In this document: piece by piece, positions 32,313-41,296 of the stretch
Layout of the letters: each line of letters starts with the position of its first letter
Position numbering within the stretch: the first letter of the stretch is position 1
NCBI RefSeq assembly: GCF_039631355.1
Contig: NZ_JBDIVF010000004.1
Span: forward strand, 248,001-312,000
Length of the DNA stretch: 64,000 bases
DNA from: Uliginosibacterium paludis
GTDB taxonomy: Bacteria > Pseudomonadota > Gammaproteobacteria > Burkholderiales > Rhodocyclaceae
Direction: 5' to 3'
Program-made: the position numbers and the translations under genes
Notes under the pieces: generated by a model
Databases searched by the model: none
What the model was told of the DNA's origin: nothing
Seen by the model: only the letters and a program-made list of their open reading frames with translations

Positions 32313-32807
32313 TCAGTCGCGGAAGTTGCCCGCCTTGATGGGGAAGTCGGTGATCGACTTGCGGATCATCGCGATGCATTCCTGCAGGTCATCACGCTTG
32401 GCGCCGGTCACACGAACGGCGTCTCCCTGGATCGCGGCCTGCACCTTGAGCTTGGCATCCTTGATCTGCTTGACGATCTTCTTCGCCAGTTCGCTCTCGA
32501 TGCCGCTCTTGATCTTGAAGAGCTGCTTGACCTTGTTGCCCGAGATGGACTCGATCTTCTCGGCATCGAGCCGTTTCGAGCTCTCTGCTTCCTTCTTCTC
32601 CATCGCGGGGAAAAGGATGTCCTTGATCTGATCGAGCTGGAAGTCCGAATCACCGAACAGGGTGATCTGCTTGTCCTTCTCGTTGAAATCGATCTTCGCG
32701 CTGGTGCCCTTGAAGTCGTAGCGGTTGTCGATCTGACGCGATGCGACATCGATCGCGTTCTTGATCGCGACCATGTCGGCTTCTGAAGTGAAATCAAATG
32801 AAGGCAT
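32313..32807 (-). CDS. yajQ: YajQ-family nucleotide-binding protein
   Basis: 164 residues with two ferredoxin-like domains. The start MPSFDFTSEADMVAIKNAID and the middle RYDFKGTSAKIDF are highly conserved in the family. Members bind c-di-GMP (Xanthomonas) or nucleic acid, and some act with LysR-type regulators. GGAGATCAAC precedes the ATG. Confidence 0.93.
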   Translation of the reverse strand: MPSFDFTSEADMVAIKNAIDVASRQIDNRYDFKGTSAKIDFNEKDKQITLFGDSDFQLDQIKDILFPAMEKKEAESSKRLDAEKIESISGNKVKQLFKIKSGIESELAKKIVKQIKDAKLKVQAAIQGDAVRVTGAKRDDLQECIAMIRKSITDFPIKAGNFRD

Positions 32808-32824
32808 GTTGATCTCCGATCAGC

Positions 32825-32880
32825 AGTGCTGAGTGCAGGGTACTGCGTACTGAGCCAACTTTACTCAGCACTCAGAACCC
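32825..32880. repeat. Heptamer-based REP-like repeat, copy 2
   Basis: The plus strand carries AGTGCTG AGTGCAG GGTACTG CGTACTG at 32825-32852, then a 7-base loop and a right arm ACTCAGCACTCAGAACCC at 32863-32880. The arm pairs 14/18 with 32838-32855, and GTGCTGAGT (32826-32834) pairs perfectly with ACTCAGCAC (32863-32871). It matches copy 1 near 25.79 kb in inverted orientation. Confidence 0.65.
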
Positions 32881-32897
32881 CGCTCCCAGGACTGCTG

Positions 32898-33215
32898 TTA
32901 AGCAAAATGGCAGATGTAGTGGTACGGCTCGCTGACTTCGATCTCGAAGCTGGAGTTGGCCGGCACAGAGAAGCTCTGGCCTTCGCCATAGCTCTTCCAC
33001 TCGGTCTCGCCCTTGAGCAGCACGCGGCAGGCGCCGGCTACGGTTTCCATGATTTCGGCAGCGCCGGTATTGAAAGTCAGCCTGGCCGGCTGGATCACGC
33101 CGACCGACTTCTTCGTGCCATCAGCCAGCACGATGCTGTGGCTGACGCACTTGCCATCGAAATAGACATTCGCTTTGGTGACGACAGAAACGCCGTCAAA
33201 CTGGTTCTGGCTCAT
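32898..33215 (-). CDS. ppnP: Pyrimidine/purine nucleoside phosphorylase PpnP
   Basis: 105 residues, a single cupin (formerly DUF1255/YaiE). It splits nucleosides with phosphate. The family segments ANVYFDGKCVSH, LTFNTGAAEIMETVAG and FSVPANSSFEIEV are all present. A longer upstream frame lacks a ribosome site; GGAA is about 10 bases before this ATG. Confidence 0.9.
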   Translation of the reverse strand: MSQNQFDGVSVVTKANVYFDGKCVSHSIVLADGTKKSVGVIQPARLTFNTGAAEIMETVAGACRVLLKGETEWKSYGEGQSFSVPANSSFEIEVSEPYHYICHFA

Positions 33216-33301
33216 AGCGCAGGATTCCGGAAAGGGAAAAGGAGGCAGGATTATAGCGGGAGCACCCGCCGGCAAGGCGCCCGCACCGGCGCCCTTTCAC
33301 C

Positions 33302-33535
33302 TCAGGATTGACCGCCCGCGAGCATCTTGATGATCAGCTCCTTGGAAATGAACCCGAACATGCCCAGCCCTAGCCCGAGAAACATCCACATCATGCCGTA
33401 GCCTCCCGCCTTGGATTCACGGGCCAGATTCCAGATGATGAAGACCATGTAGGCGATCAGCCCGCTGAGCAGGAATTTGAGACACAGCTCGCCGAACTCG
33501 GGTTCGGTGAGTCCGAAAATGACAGCCTGATTCAT
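33302..33535 (-). CDS. DUF2788 membrane protein
   Basis: 77 residues with two TM helices (about 18-37 and 48-68). The opening NQAVIFGLTEPEFGELCLKF and the E-S-K-A-G-G-Y-G-M loop fit DUF2788 (PF10981). Its function is unknown. GAGGAAG is 8 bases before the ATG. Confidence 0.85.
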   Translation of the reverse strand: MNQAVIFGLTEPEFGELCLKFLLSGLIAYMVFIIWNLARESKAGGYGMMWMFLGLGLGMFGFISKELIIKMLAGGQS

Positions 33536-33692
33536 GAAACGGCTTCCTCTTGAAAGTGCATGCCGATGAGGACGCCATCAGCCACGACACGGCCCCGATG
33601 CTACGCGCCCGGCAGACAAAGAAAAACCCTTGCTGGGAGGAGGATTCCAGCCTGCGCGTGCCGCAGGAGCGCGCGCCTGCTAGAGTCGGCCC

Positions 33693-34457
33693 ATGTGGAA
33701 AAAACTGCGTATCGCGATCCTGCTGCTGATTCTCGCCACGGTCGCCCTGAATACCGTGCGCGGCCAGCAGCAAGTCCGCGACTGGTCTCACACCATCCAG
33801 ATCGCCATTTTCCCCCTCAACGGGGACGACAGCCCTGCCACCGCTCAGCGCATCGCCGGACTTCGGCAGGAAGACTTCAAGGATATCGAGGATTTCCTCG
33901 CCGAACAGGCGCATGCGCATGGCATCGACAATCCACGGCCGGCACTGGTGTCGCTTCAGCCCGCCCTCGACACGCTGCCGCCGGCTCCACCTCGCCAGCA
34001 TGGCATGCTTGACGCCATCATCTGGAGTCTCAAGCTCCGCTACTGGGCCTGGCGGCAACCGGCCGGCTCGCCCAGCGCGCACATCCGTGCTTTCGTGATC
34101 TTCCATGACTCCGAACGCACCGGCGGGCGGGTGCCGGATTCTCACGGTCTGTCCAAGGGGCGGATCGCCATCAGCAATGTGCATGTCGCCCGCAACATGC
34201 AATACACGAACCGCGTCGTGATCGCGCATGAAATCCTGCACACCATGGGAGCCACCGACAAGTACGGGCCGGATCTGCTGCCGCGCTTTCCAGAAGGCTA
34301 TGCGGAGCCCGAAGCCCATCCGCCCACTCCGCAACGTTTCTGCGAAATCATGGCGGGGCGCACCCCGGTGTCCGGACATGAAGCACGCATGCCGGAATCG
34401 CTTTCGGAATGCGTGATCGGCCGTGAAACAGCGCGCGAAATCGGCATGCAGCCCTGA
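33693..34457 (+). CDS. Predicted zinc metallopeptidase (HExxH), exported or membrane-anchored
   Basis: 254 residues. A signal or anchor helix lies at 5-22 (LRIAILLLILATVALNTV). The motif H-E-I-L-H-T-M-G-A near residues 178-186 is an HExxH zinc site, and the following D-K-Y-G and PEGYAEPEAHP could give the third ligand. I recognise no named family. The gene has no visible ribosome site; TAGAGT at 33681-33686, only 6 bases from the ATG, could be a -10 box of a leaderless transcript. A bidirectional terminator follows. Confidence 0.7.
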   Translation: MWKKLRIAILLLILATVALNTVRGQQQVRDWSHTIQIAIFPLNGDDSPATAQRIAGLRQEDFKDIEDFLAEQAHAHGIDNPRPALVSLQPALDTLPPAPPRQHGMLDAIIWSLKLRYWAWRQPAGSPSAHIRAFVIFHDSERTGGRVPDSHGLSKGRIAISNVHVARNMQYTNRVVIAHEILHTMGATDKYGPDLLPRFPEGYAEPEAHPPTPQRFCEIMAGRTPVSGHEARMPESLSECVIGRETAREIGMQP

Positions 34458-34466
34458 GCGGAAATG

Positions 34467-34489
34467 AAAAACCCGCCATCGGCGGGTTT
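34467..34489. terminator. Bidirectional terminator
   Basis: AAACCCGCC-ATC-GGCGGGTTT between the convergent metallopeptidase and argF genes, with A and T flanks. Confidence 0.8.
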
Positions 34490-34506
34490 CTGATGGATCT
34501 GGAAGC

Positions 34507-35433
34507 TCAGTCCTTGCGGCCCACGACCAGAAACTCCAGCAGGGCTTTCTGCGCATGCAGGCGGTTCTCGGCCTCCTCCCACACCACGCTCTGCGGGCCA
34601 TCAATGACTTCAGCCGTGACCTCCTCGCCGCGGTGGGCAGGCAGGCAATGCATGAACAGGGCGTCCGCGGAGGCCACGCGCATCATGTCCGCATCGACCT
34701 GGTAGTCAGCGAAGTCGCGCAGACGGGCTTCATTTTCAGCTTCGAAACCCATCGACGTCCACACATCCGTCGTAATGATGTGGGCGCCGCGCGCCGCATC
34801 CATCGGATCGGCAAACTGCTCGAAATGCGCAGTGCCCGCAATGTTGGCCTTGGCAATATCGACCTCGTAGCCCTTGGGTGAGCTGACATGCACCTTGAAA
34901 TCCAGCAGCTCGGCCGCCTGCAGCCAGGTATTGCACATGTTGTTGGTGTCCCCGATCCAGGCCACCGTCTTGCCCTGGATGGAGCCGTTGCGCTCGATCC
35001 AGGTATAGATATCTGCGAGGATCTGGCAGGGATGGAACTCGTTGGTCAGACCGTTGATGACGGGCACGCGCGAATTCGCCGCAAACCGCTCGACGATGGT
35101 CTGCTCGAAGGTGCGGATCATGACCACATCAGACATGCGGGAGATGACTTGCGCTGCATCTTCAACCGGCTCACCACGCCCCAGTTGCGAGTCACGCGTG
35201 TTGAGGTAGATGGCCGAGCCGCCCAGCTGGAACATGCCGGCTTCAAACGAAAGGCGGGTACGCGTGCTGGCCTTCTCGAAGATCATCACCAGCGTACGAT
35301 CGAACAGCGGATGGTAGGTCTCGTAAGCCTTGAACTTGTCCTTGATCCATTTGGCACGGGCAAAGACGTAATCGATCTCCTCACGCGAGAGATCCTTGAA
35401 CTGCAGGAAATGTCTGGGCGCTTTCATCATCAT
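34507..35433 (-). CDS. argF: Ornithine carbamoyltransferase
   Basis: About 308 residues. It forms citrulline from ornithine and carbamoyl phosphate in arginine synthesis. The carbamoyl phosphate loop is KASTRTRLSFE, the ornithine loop is DTNNMCNTWL, and FMHCLPAHRGEEV is the catalytic Cys segment. Three ATGs follow each other; the exact one is unclear, with AAAAAGAGC just upstream. It lies divergent or alone, and no argD or argG is adjacent here. Confidence 0.94.
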   Translation of the reverse strand: MMMKAPRHFLQFKDLSREEIDYVFARAKWIKDKFKAYETYHPLFDRTLVMIFEKASTRTRLSFEAGMFQLGGSAIYLNTRDSQLGRGEPVEDAAQVISRMSDVVMIRTFEQTIVERFAANSRVPVINGLTNEFHPCQILADIYTWIERNGSIQGKTVAWIGDTNNMCNTWLQAAELLDFKVHVSSPKGYEVDIAKANIAGTAHFEQFADPMDAARGAHIITTDVWTSMGFEAENEARLRDFADYQVDADMMRVASADALFMHCLPAHRGEEVTAEVIDGPQSVVWEEAENRLHAQKALLEFLVVGRKD

Positions 35434-35512
35434 GCTCTTTTTCGGGCTGGCCCCCTCGGGCCGCCAAATAGGGAGGGAGTGTGCCAAGCGTCAGCAACAC
35501 GGTTTGAAAAAC

Positions 35513-35544
35513 GAAAAAGGGGCGCGACTCGCGTCACACCCCTT
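35513..35544 (-). terminator. Terminator after rpsT
   Basis: Stem AAGGGG / CCCCTT enclosing a smaller CGCGA/TCGCG stem, followed on the minus strand by TTTCGTTTTTC. Confidence 0.8.
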
Positions 35545-35578
35545 CTGACTCCGCCACATCAGTGGCGAAGAAGCACAA

Positions 35579-35851
35579 TCAGGCAGCTGCGCCCATCGCC
35601 TTGATGGCGGCAGACAGACGGCTCTTGTGACGAGCTGCTGCGTTTTTGTGCACGATGTCCTTGTCAGCGAGGCTGTCGATGACGCTGACAGATTGCTGGA
35701 ACACTTGTTGGGCGGATGCCTTGTCGCCAGCTTCCACTGCCTTGCGCACGGCCTTGATAGCGGTACGCAGACGGGAACGTTGGCTGGCGTTGTGAGCGCG
35801 GGCCACGAGTGCCTGGCGGGCGCGCTTGCGGGCTTGTGCGGAATTGGCCAT
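35579..35851 (-). CDS. rpsT: 30S ribosomal protein S20
   Basis: 90 residues, basic and helical, starting MANSAQARKRARQ as usual for bS20. A longer open frame upstream has no support. Divergent from murJ, the conserved arrangement in Betaproteobacteria. S20 binds 16S rRNA early in small-subunit assembly. Confidence 0.96.
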   Translation of the reverse strand: MANSAQARKRARQALVARAHNASQRSRLRTAIKAVRKAVEAGDKASAQQVFQQSVSVIDSLADKDIVHKNAAARHKSRLSAAIKAMGAAA

Positions 35852-35982
35852 TTGTTCTGTCTTCGGTAAGAGATACGCGGAAACGAAGATGATAGCTTGG
35901 CAAGAAGCTTCTTGCAAGCCCTTTGCAGAGCCGGGTGTTATGATCCCCGCCTGCTTCCCGCACACCCCGAATCGTCTGAAGA

Positions 35983-37524
35983 ATGAACCTGCTCAAGGCA
36001 CTCGCCACGGTCAGTGGCCTGACTCTGGTCTCCCGCATCCTCGGGCTTGTCCGGGAAATGCTGATTGCCAACCTGTTCGGCGCCGGCCTGGTCACCGACG
36101 CGTTCAATGTGGCCTTCCGCCTGCCCAACCTGCTGCGCCGCCTGTTCGCCGAAGGGGCTTTCTCTCAGGCATTCGTGCCCATCATTGCCGAGTACAAGAG
36201 CCAGCGCAGCCCGGACGAAACCCTGGCACTGGTGAGCCATGTGTGCACGATGCTGGGGCTCGTCGTGTTCGGCGTCTCGATGCTGGGCGTCGTTTTCGCG
36301 CCCTGGGTCATCCACGCCACCGCCAGCGGATTTGCCAGCCAGCCGGACAAGTTCGCGCTGACGGTGGAACTGACCCGGATCACCTTTCCCTACATTTTCT
36401 TCCAGGCCATGGTGGCCGTCTCGGCCGGCATCCTGAATACCTGGAACCGCTTCTCGATCCCGGCCTTCACGCCCACCCTGCTCAACATCAGCTCGATCGG
36501 CATGATGCTGCTGGCCGCGCCCTATTTCGAGCGGCCGGTGGACGCTCTGGCATGGGGAGCATTCATCGGCGGTGTTTTGCAGATGGTCATCCAGATCCCG
36601 GCGCTGGCGCGCATCGGCATGCTGCCCCGCTTCTCGATCAGCCTTGCAGATCCTGGCGTGCGCAGAATCCTGAAAATCATGCTGCCCGCGACCCTGGGCG
36701 TATCGGTCGCCCAGGTCAGCCTGCTGATCAACCAGAGCTTCGGCTCCTGGCTGCCGGACGGCAGCATCTCCTGGCTCAATTATGCTGACCGGCTGATGGA
36801 GTTCCCGATGGGCATGCTGGGTGCAGCGCTCGGCACGATCCTGCTGCCCAGCCTTTCGAAGATGAAAGCCAGCGGCGATGCGGACGGTTTCTCCGCGACC
36901 CTCGACTGGGGCTTGCGGGTCGCCTGCCTGCTGACTGCCCCTTCCGCACTGGGCATGATGATCCTGGCCATACCGCTAGCCTCCACCCTGTTCCAGCACG
37001 GCGCCTTTGTCGCGGCCGATACGCTGCAGACCCGGCAGGCGCTGCTGGCCTACAGCGTGGGCCTGATGGGGCTGATCTGCGTGAAGATTCTGGCGCCCGC
37101 ATTCTATTCCAGGCAGGACATCCGCACGCCACTGAAGTACGCCCTGATTTCACTGGCGACGACCCAGGTCCTCAATGCCATTTTCATCTTCGGGCTGGAC
37201 ATGAAGCACGCCGGACTGGCCCTCTCGATCAGCGCTGCGGCCAGCCTCAATGCGACCCTGCTCTACCGCGGGCTGCGCAAGCGCCAGGCATTCATCCCCC
37301 AGACAGGCTGGTTCGGGTTTCTCGGCAAGCTGGGCGTGGCCCTGATCGTCATGGGGCTCGTCCTGCACTTCACGATGGGCGCTCAGCAGGCATGGCTCGA
37401 CAACGGCACAGCCTGGCGCGTCATTCGCCTCAGCATCGTGATGAGTGCGGGCGGCGTGGCCTACTTTGCAACGCTCTTTGCGCTGGGCTTCCGGCCGCGT
37501 GACTTCAAGCGGCTCGCCCACTGA
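35983..37524 (+). CDS. murJ: Lipid II flippase MurJ
   Basis: 513 residues with about 14 TM helices. It flips lipid-linked peptidoglycan precursor across the inner membrane. The N-terminus LKALATVSGLTLVSRILGLVREMLI and the AEGAFSQAFVPI segment near 64-75 are the MurJ/MviN hallmarks. The ribosome site is weak (GAAGA). Confidence 0.95.
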   Translation: MNLLKALATVSGLTLVSRILGLVREMLIANLFGAGLVTDAFNVAFRLPNLLRRLFAEGAFSQAFVPIIAEYKSQRSPDETLALVSHVCTMLGLVVFGVSMLGVVFAPWVIHATASGFASQPDKFALTVELTRITFPYIFFQAMVAVSAGILNTWNRFSIPAFTPTLLNISSIGMMLLAAPYFERPVDALAWGAFIGGVLQMVIQIPALARIGMLPRFSISLADPGVRRILKIMLPATLGVSVAQVSLLINQSFGSWLPDGSISWLNYADRLMEFPMGMLGAALGTILLPSLSKMKASGDADGFSATLDWGLRVACLLTAPSALGMMILAIPLASTLFQHGAFVAADTLQTRQALLAYSVGLMGLICVKILAPAFYSRQDIRTPLKYALISLATTQVLNAIFIFGLDMKHAGLALSISAAASLNATLLYRGLRKRQAFIPQTGWFGFLGKLGVALIVMGLVLHFTMGAQQAWLDNGTAWRVIRLSIVMSAGGVAYFATLFALGFRPRDFKRLAH

Positions 37525-37539
37525 ACGCCCGGGCCGGAC

Positions 37540-37576
37540 AAAACAAAACCGCCGGAGCGCGTGGCGCTGCGGCGGT
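37540..37576 (-). terminator. Terminator after adk
   Basis: ACCGCC / GGCGGT outer stem with an AGCGC-GTG-GCGCT inner stem, then TTTTGTTTTG on the minus strand. Confidence 0.8.
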
Positions 37577-37598
37577 CTGAGACGGCCAGGACGCGCGC

Positions 37599-38255
37599 TC
37601 AGCCTTCGAGCGCGGCAAACGCCTGGTCACGCACCGCATCCACGGCGCCAAGGCCGGAAATGCGGGAATAACGGGGAGCGGCCTTATCGCCGGTTTCCGC
37701 CCACTTGCCGTAGTAGGCCACCAGCGGCTCGGTCTGGGCGTGGTAAACGTCCAGGCGCTTTTTCACGACATCTTCCTTGTCGTCGTCACGCTGAACCAGA
37801 TCTTCGCCGGTCTCGTCATCCTTGCCTGCCACCTTCGGCGGATTGAAGCGGATGTGATAGGTGCGCCCTGAAGCCGGATGTACCCGGCGACCGCTCATGC
37901 GCTCGATGATTTCGGCATCCGGCACGTCAATCTCGAGAACCGCATCCAGCGCTACACCGGAGTCTTTCAGTGCATCAGCCTGAGGAATCGTGCGCGGAAA
38001 ACCGTCGAACATGTAGCCCTTGGCGCAATCCGGCTGGGTCAGGCGCTCCTTGACCAGACCGATGATGATGTCATCCGACACAAGCTGCCCCGCATCCATC
38101 ACCGCCTTGGCCTGCACACCCAGCGGCGTACCGGCCTTGACTGCTGCACGCAGCATGTCTCCGGTCGAAATCTGGGGAATGCCGTACTTCTCGGCGATGA
38201 ACTTGGCCTGGGTCCCCTTGCCGGCTCCCGGCGGTCCCAAAAGAATCAGACGCAT
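37599..38255 (-). CDS. adk: Adenylate kinase
   Basis: 218 residues, the long form with a LID domain. The P-loop is GPPGAGKGT near the N-terminus, the DGFPRT motif lies near 84-89, and the LID around 123-160 contains GRRVHPASGRTYHIRF. It interconverts AMP+ATP and 2 ADP. It ends the exbB-to-adk gene run read leftward. Confidence 0.97.
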   Translation of the reverse strand: MRLILLGPPGAGKGTQAKFIAEKYGIPQISTGDMLRAAVKAGTPLGVQAKAVMDAGQLVSDDIIIGLVKERLTQPDCAKGYMFDGFPRTIPQADALKDSGVALDAVLEIDVPDAEIIERMSGRRVHPASGRTYHIRFNPPKVAGKDDETGEDLVQRDDDKEDVVKKRLDVYHAQTEPLVAYYGKWAETGDKAAPRYSRISGLGAVDAVRDQAFAALEG

Positions 38256-38273
38256 CTGTGCGATCTCCTGTCT

Positions 38274-39059
38274 TTATTGATTGTGTGCTGCAAACAAGGC
38301 TCTCACCCGGGCGAGATCCTCTGGAGTGTCGATCCCGGCCGGTGGCGCTTCATTCAGGATCTCGACGCGAATCTGGTACCCATGCCAGAGCGCACGCAGC
38401 TGCTCGAGCATCTCGATCTGTTCGGTCGGCGCCGGAGCAAGACTGGCGAAGGCTTTCAGGAAACCTACGCGATAGGCATACAGGCCGACATGGCGCAGCG
38501 CCGGAACACCATCCGGCATGGCCATGCCCGGCTTGAGCAGCCCGGCCAGCGCGGCGTCGCGGGGAAACGGAATGGGGGCGCGCGAAAAATAGTGCGCGTG
38601 TCCGATCTTCTCGCAGACAACCTTGACCACGCCAGGATTGTAGAAATCATCCACTGTCGTGATCGGATGCGCCATGGTCGAAATCTCGGCATTCACATCC
38701 CCTGCCAGGGACTTTGCCACCAGGCGGATGGTGTCCGGATCAATCAGCGGCTCATCGCCCTGCACATTCACCACGATCTCGCCAGGCGCCCATCCCAGAG
38801 CGGTCACGACCTCGGCCAGGCGATCCGTGCCGGTAGGATGGTCAGTCCGCGTCATCATGACCTTGCCGCCTGCGGCTTCGACGACGGCACGCACTTCCTC
38901 ATGATCGGTCGCAACCCATACCTCCTCGGCACCGGACTGGAGCGCGCGCTCCATCACGCGCACGACCATCGGCTTGCCGCCGATATCGGCCAGCGGCTTG
39001 GCGGGCAGGCGCGTCGAGGCATAACGCGCCGGAATGATGGCCTTGAAACGGATGTTCAT
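38274..39059 (-). CDS. kdsB: CMP-KDO synthetase (3-deoxy-manno-octulosonate cytidylyltransferase)
   Basis: 261 residues. It activates KDO with CTP for LPS inner core synthesis. The nucleotide motif is PARYASTRLPAKPLADIGGK at 10-29, with VNVQGDEPLI near 98-107 and the catalytic region FSRAPIPFPRD. Its start overlaps the stop of the small ycaR gene by one base (TGATG). Confidence 0.96.
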   Translation of the reverse strand: MNIRFKAIIPARYASTRLPAKPLADIGGKPMVVRVMERALQSGAEEVWVATDHEEVRAVVEAAGGKVMMTRTDHPTGTDRLAEVVTALGWAPGEIVVNVQGDEPLIDPDTIRLVAKSLAGDVNAEISTMAHPITTVDDFYNPGVVKVVCEKIGHAHYFSRAPIPFPRDAALAGLLKPGMAMPDGVPALRHVGLYAYRVGFLKAFASLAPAPTEQIEMLEQLRALWHGYQIRVEILNEAPPAGIDTPEDLARVRALFAAHNQ

Positions 39060-39244
39060 CAGGCTGCACCTGCTTCGTCGGCGGCAATCTGGCGTGCTTC
39101 ATCTGCCAGCATGACGGGGATGCCATCCTTGATCGCATACGCGAGACGACAGGGCCTGCAGACCAGCTCCCCTTCCTTGTGGTGCATTTCCAGACCACCC
39201 TTGCAGACAGGGCAGACAAGGATTTCAAGCAGCTTCGGATCCAT
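39059..39244 (-). CDS. ycaR: Trm112-type protein YcaR
   Basis: 61 residues (UPF0434/Trm112). CPVC at 11-14 and CRPC at 29-32 form the zinc-type knuckles; the rest (LAYAIKDGIPVMLADEAR) is the family pattern. The role in bacteria is unknown, but it is nearly always between lpxK and kdsB, as here. A longer frame upstream lacks support. Confidence 0.9.
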   Translation of the reverse strand: MDPKLLEILVCPVCKGGLEMHHKEGELVCRPCRLAYAIKDGIPVMLADEARQIAADEAGAA

Positions 39245-40235
39245 GCAATCGCTCCAGAATGGGTGCCAGCGCAGCGTCATCGATCTGCGCATCCACCGGC
39301 AGCACCCAGCAGTCTGCCGGGGCCAAGGCGGCGCATTTTACTGCATCCTTCTCGGTAATCAGCAGAACATCGCCCTCCGGCACGGAGAGATCTTCACGGA
39401 GAAAGTTTTCGTGGTCGCCAAACGCCCGGCAACTCGCGAGCCGGAGCCCCATCGACCGCAGGCTCGCGAAAAAACGCTCGGGATCGGCAATACCCGCCAG
39501 CGCATGAACCCTGCCGGCGGGGAAGTGCGAAGCCTCGCAATGCTGTTGTGGATCGTCAAGCCGGTAAAACCCGCCCGGCGCGAGCGTCATCGAAACAGCC
39601 GGACGCGGCAAGCGCGCCTCCAAGGCGGGGCTCAGCTCACCATTCGCCACGATCAGATCAACCCCGGCAAGACGTTCCAGCGGCTCGCGCAGCGGCCCGG
39701 AGGGCATGAGCCAAGCATTGCCAAGGATGCGTTCATTGAGGACAACAACTTCAGCCCGACGCCCCAGGCGGTAATGCTGAAGACCATCGTCCGTGACAAT
39801 GACATCCACTTCGGGAGAGCCGTGAAGCAAGGCCTGCGCGGCAGCCACCCTGTCGCGCCCGACCCACAAGGGAAAGCCCGTGCGACGGGCCAGCAGCACC
39901 GGCTCGTCTCCAACCAGCCCCGGATCCGAATCCGCGCTCACCCTCTGCGGTCCGGACGCCGATCCGCCATAACCGCGTGACACGATGCCCGGGTGAAAAC
40001 CCCGCGCATGCAAGGCCTGGGTCAGCCAGATGACAACGGGCGTCTTGCCGCTTCCTCCGGCCGCAAGATTGCCGACCACGATGACCGGCACCGGCAGCGT
40101 CACGCTGCGCAGCAGACCGGCGCGATAGAGCCTGCGCCGGATCGATGAGACGAGAAAGAAGAGCAGGGACAGAGGCAAGGCAAGCAGGGCCAATCCCGCT
40201 CGCCTCTCCCACCATGACGGGCGCTTCAGGGCCAT
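39225..40235 (-). CDS. lpxK: Tetraacyldisaccharide 4'-kinase
   Basis: 336 residues. It phosphorylates lipid A precursor at the 4' position. An N-terminal membrane helix is at ~15-31, then the P-loop GNLAAGGSGKTP near 55-66. The second conserved part is ITDDGLQHYRLGR-like (VTDDGLQHYRLGR, about 148-160). The end overlaps the ycaR start. Confidence 0.95.
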   Translation of the reverse strand: MALKRPSWWERRAGLALLALPLSLLFFLVSSIRRRLYRAGLLRSVTLPVPVIVVGNLAAGGSGKTPVVIWLTQALHARGFHPGIVSRGYGGSASGPQRVSADSDPGLVGDEPVLLARRTGFPLWVGRDRVAAAQALLHGSPEVDVIVTDDGLQHYRLGRRAEVVVLNERILGNAWLMPSGPLREPLERLAGVDLIVANGELSPALEARLPRPAVSMTLAPGGFYRLDDPQQHCEASHFPAGRVHALAGIADPERFFASLRSMGLRLASCRAFGDHENFLREDLSVPEGDVLLITEKDAVKCAALAPADCWVLPVDAQIDDAALAPILERLHGSEAA

Positions 40236-40242
40236 GCCCTGC

Positions 40243-40665
40243 TTACTTCCTGGTCTGCGCAGCGAAGGAAACGTTGGGCAGGCCGGCTTTCTGTGCCGCC
40301 TGCATCACGTCATAGATGCTCTGGAAATTGGCCTTGGCATCCCCGTTGATGACCACCAGCGGCTGCTTGTCGCCGCTCTCGGGCGCCACCCGGCGCAAGG
40401 CCGCAACAATGCTGTCGAGGTCGCGCGCTCCGACCGGCGTCTTGTTGATCAGCACCTCGCCCTGCGCATTGATGACCACGCTGATTTCGTCCGGCTGCTC
40501 TTGCGAGGGCGGCGCGTCAGAGCTGGGCAGACTGATTTCCAGCCCGGAGAATTTGGAATAGGTCGTGGTGAGCATCAGGAAAATGATGATCACAAGCAGC
40601 ACGTCGATCAACGGAATGAGGTTGATCTCGAGCTCTTCCTTGCTCCGGCCTCGGCGGAAGTTCAT
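40243..40665 (-). CDS. exbD: Biopolymer transport protein ExbD
   Basis: 140 residues. One TM helix near 13-35 carries the key Asp in EINLIPLIDVLLVIIIF; the rest is periplasmic. It works with ExbB as a proton-driven motor for TonB-dependent outer-membrane uptake. AGGAGG precedes the ATG. It is paired with exbB upstream; no tonB is nearby. Confidence 0.93.
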   Translation of the reverse strand: MNFRRGRSKEELEINLIPLIDVLLVIIIFLMLTTTYSKFSGLEISLPSSDAPPSQEQPDEISVVINAQGEVLINKTPVGARDLDSIVAALRRVAPESGDKQPLVVINGDAKANFQSIYDVMQAAQKAGLPNVSFAAQTRK

Positions 40666-40675
40666 TCCCGCCTCC

Positions 40676-41296
40676 TTACTTGGCGCTGCGGCGTTCGCCG
40701 TGGAGCACTTCGACCAGCTTCACGGCCTGCTGCTCCATCTCGACCACGATGCTGTCGACGAGGGCGCGGAAATGACGATGGGCGATCAGGGCGGGAATGG
40801 CGATCATCAGACCGAAACCGGTGTTGTAGAGCGCAATCGAGATGCCATGCGCCAGTTGCTGGGGATCTGCTCCGACCCCGTTGCCGCCCTGCGCACCGAA
40901 AAGCTCGATCATCCCGACAACGGTACCGAACAGCCCCATCAGCGGGGCCACCGAAGCGATCGTGCCAAGTGTGGTCAGGAAGCGCCCCAGATCATGCGCC
41001 ACGGCTGCACCGGCTTCCTCGATCGACTCCTTCATGATTTCGCGGCTGGCGCGCATGTTGCGCAGACCGGCAGCCAGTACCCGCCCGAGCGGCGAATGGG
41101 CATGGACGCGAGCGATGAGTTCGTCGCTCGGACCGGACTGCCGGAGCTCACCCAGGACTTTCTCCAGCAGACCTGCCGGCACGATGGCCGAACGGCGCAG
41201 GGAAAAGAGACGCTCGAAGATCAAGGCCAGCGCAATGACTGAAGCAAACAGCAGCGGAATGATCGGCCAATCGGCAGCACGAATGATCTCCAGCAC
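40676..41296 (-). CDS. exbB: MotA/TolQ/ExbB proton channel protein
   Basis: 206 residues with three TM helices (about 8-28, 110-132, 150-175). The family segment LGTIASVAPLMGLFGTVVGMIE is near 107-128. The start is GTG, with GGGAGG 7 bases upstream; the longer open frame before it runs into an AT-rich spacer. It is first in the exbB-exbD-lpxK-ycaR-kdsB-adk run. Confidence 0.92.
   Translation of the reverse strand: MLEIIRAADWPIIPLLFASVIALALIFERLFSLRRSAIVPAGLLEKVLGELRQSGPSDELIARVHAHSPLGRVLAAGLRNMRASREIMKESIEEAGAAVAHDLGRFLTTLGTIASVAPLMGLFGTVVGMIELFGAQGGNGVGADPQQLAHGISIALYNTGFGLMIAIPALIAHRHFRALVDSIVVEMEQQAVKLVEVLHGERRSAK

Noticed and set aside
25719..32880. CRISPR array made of the heptamer repeats
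   Set aside because: Repeat unit is 7 bases, copies are directly joined without spacers, and no cas genes are present.
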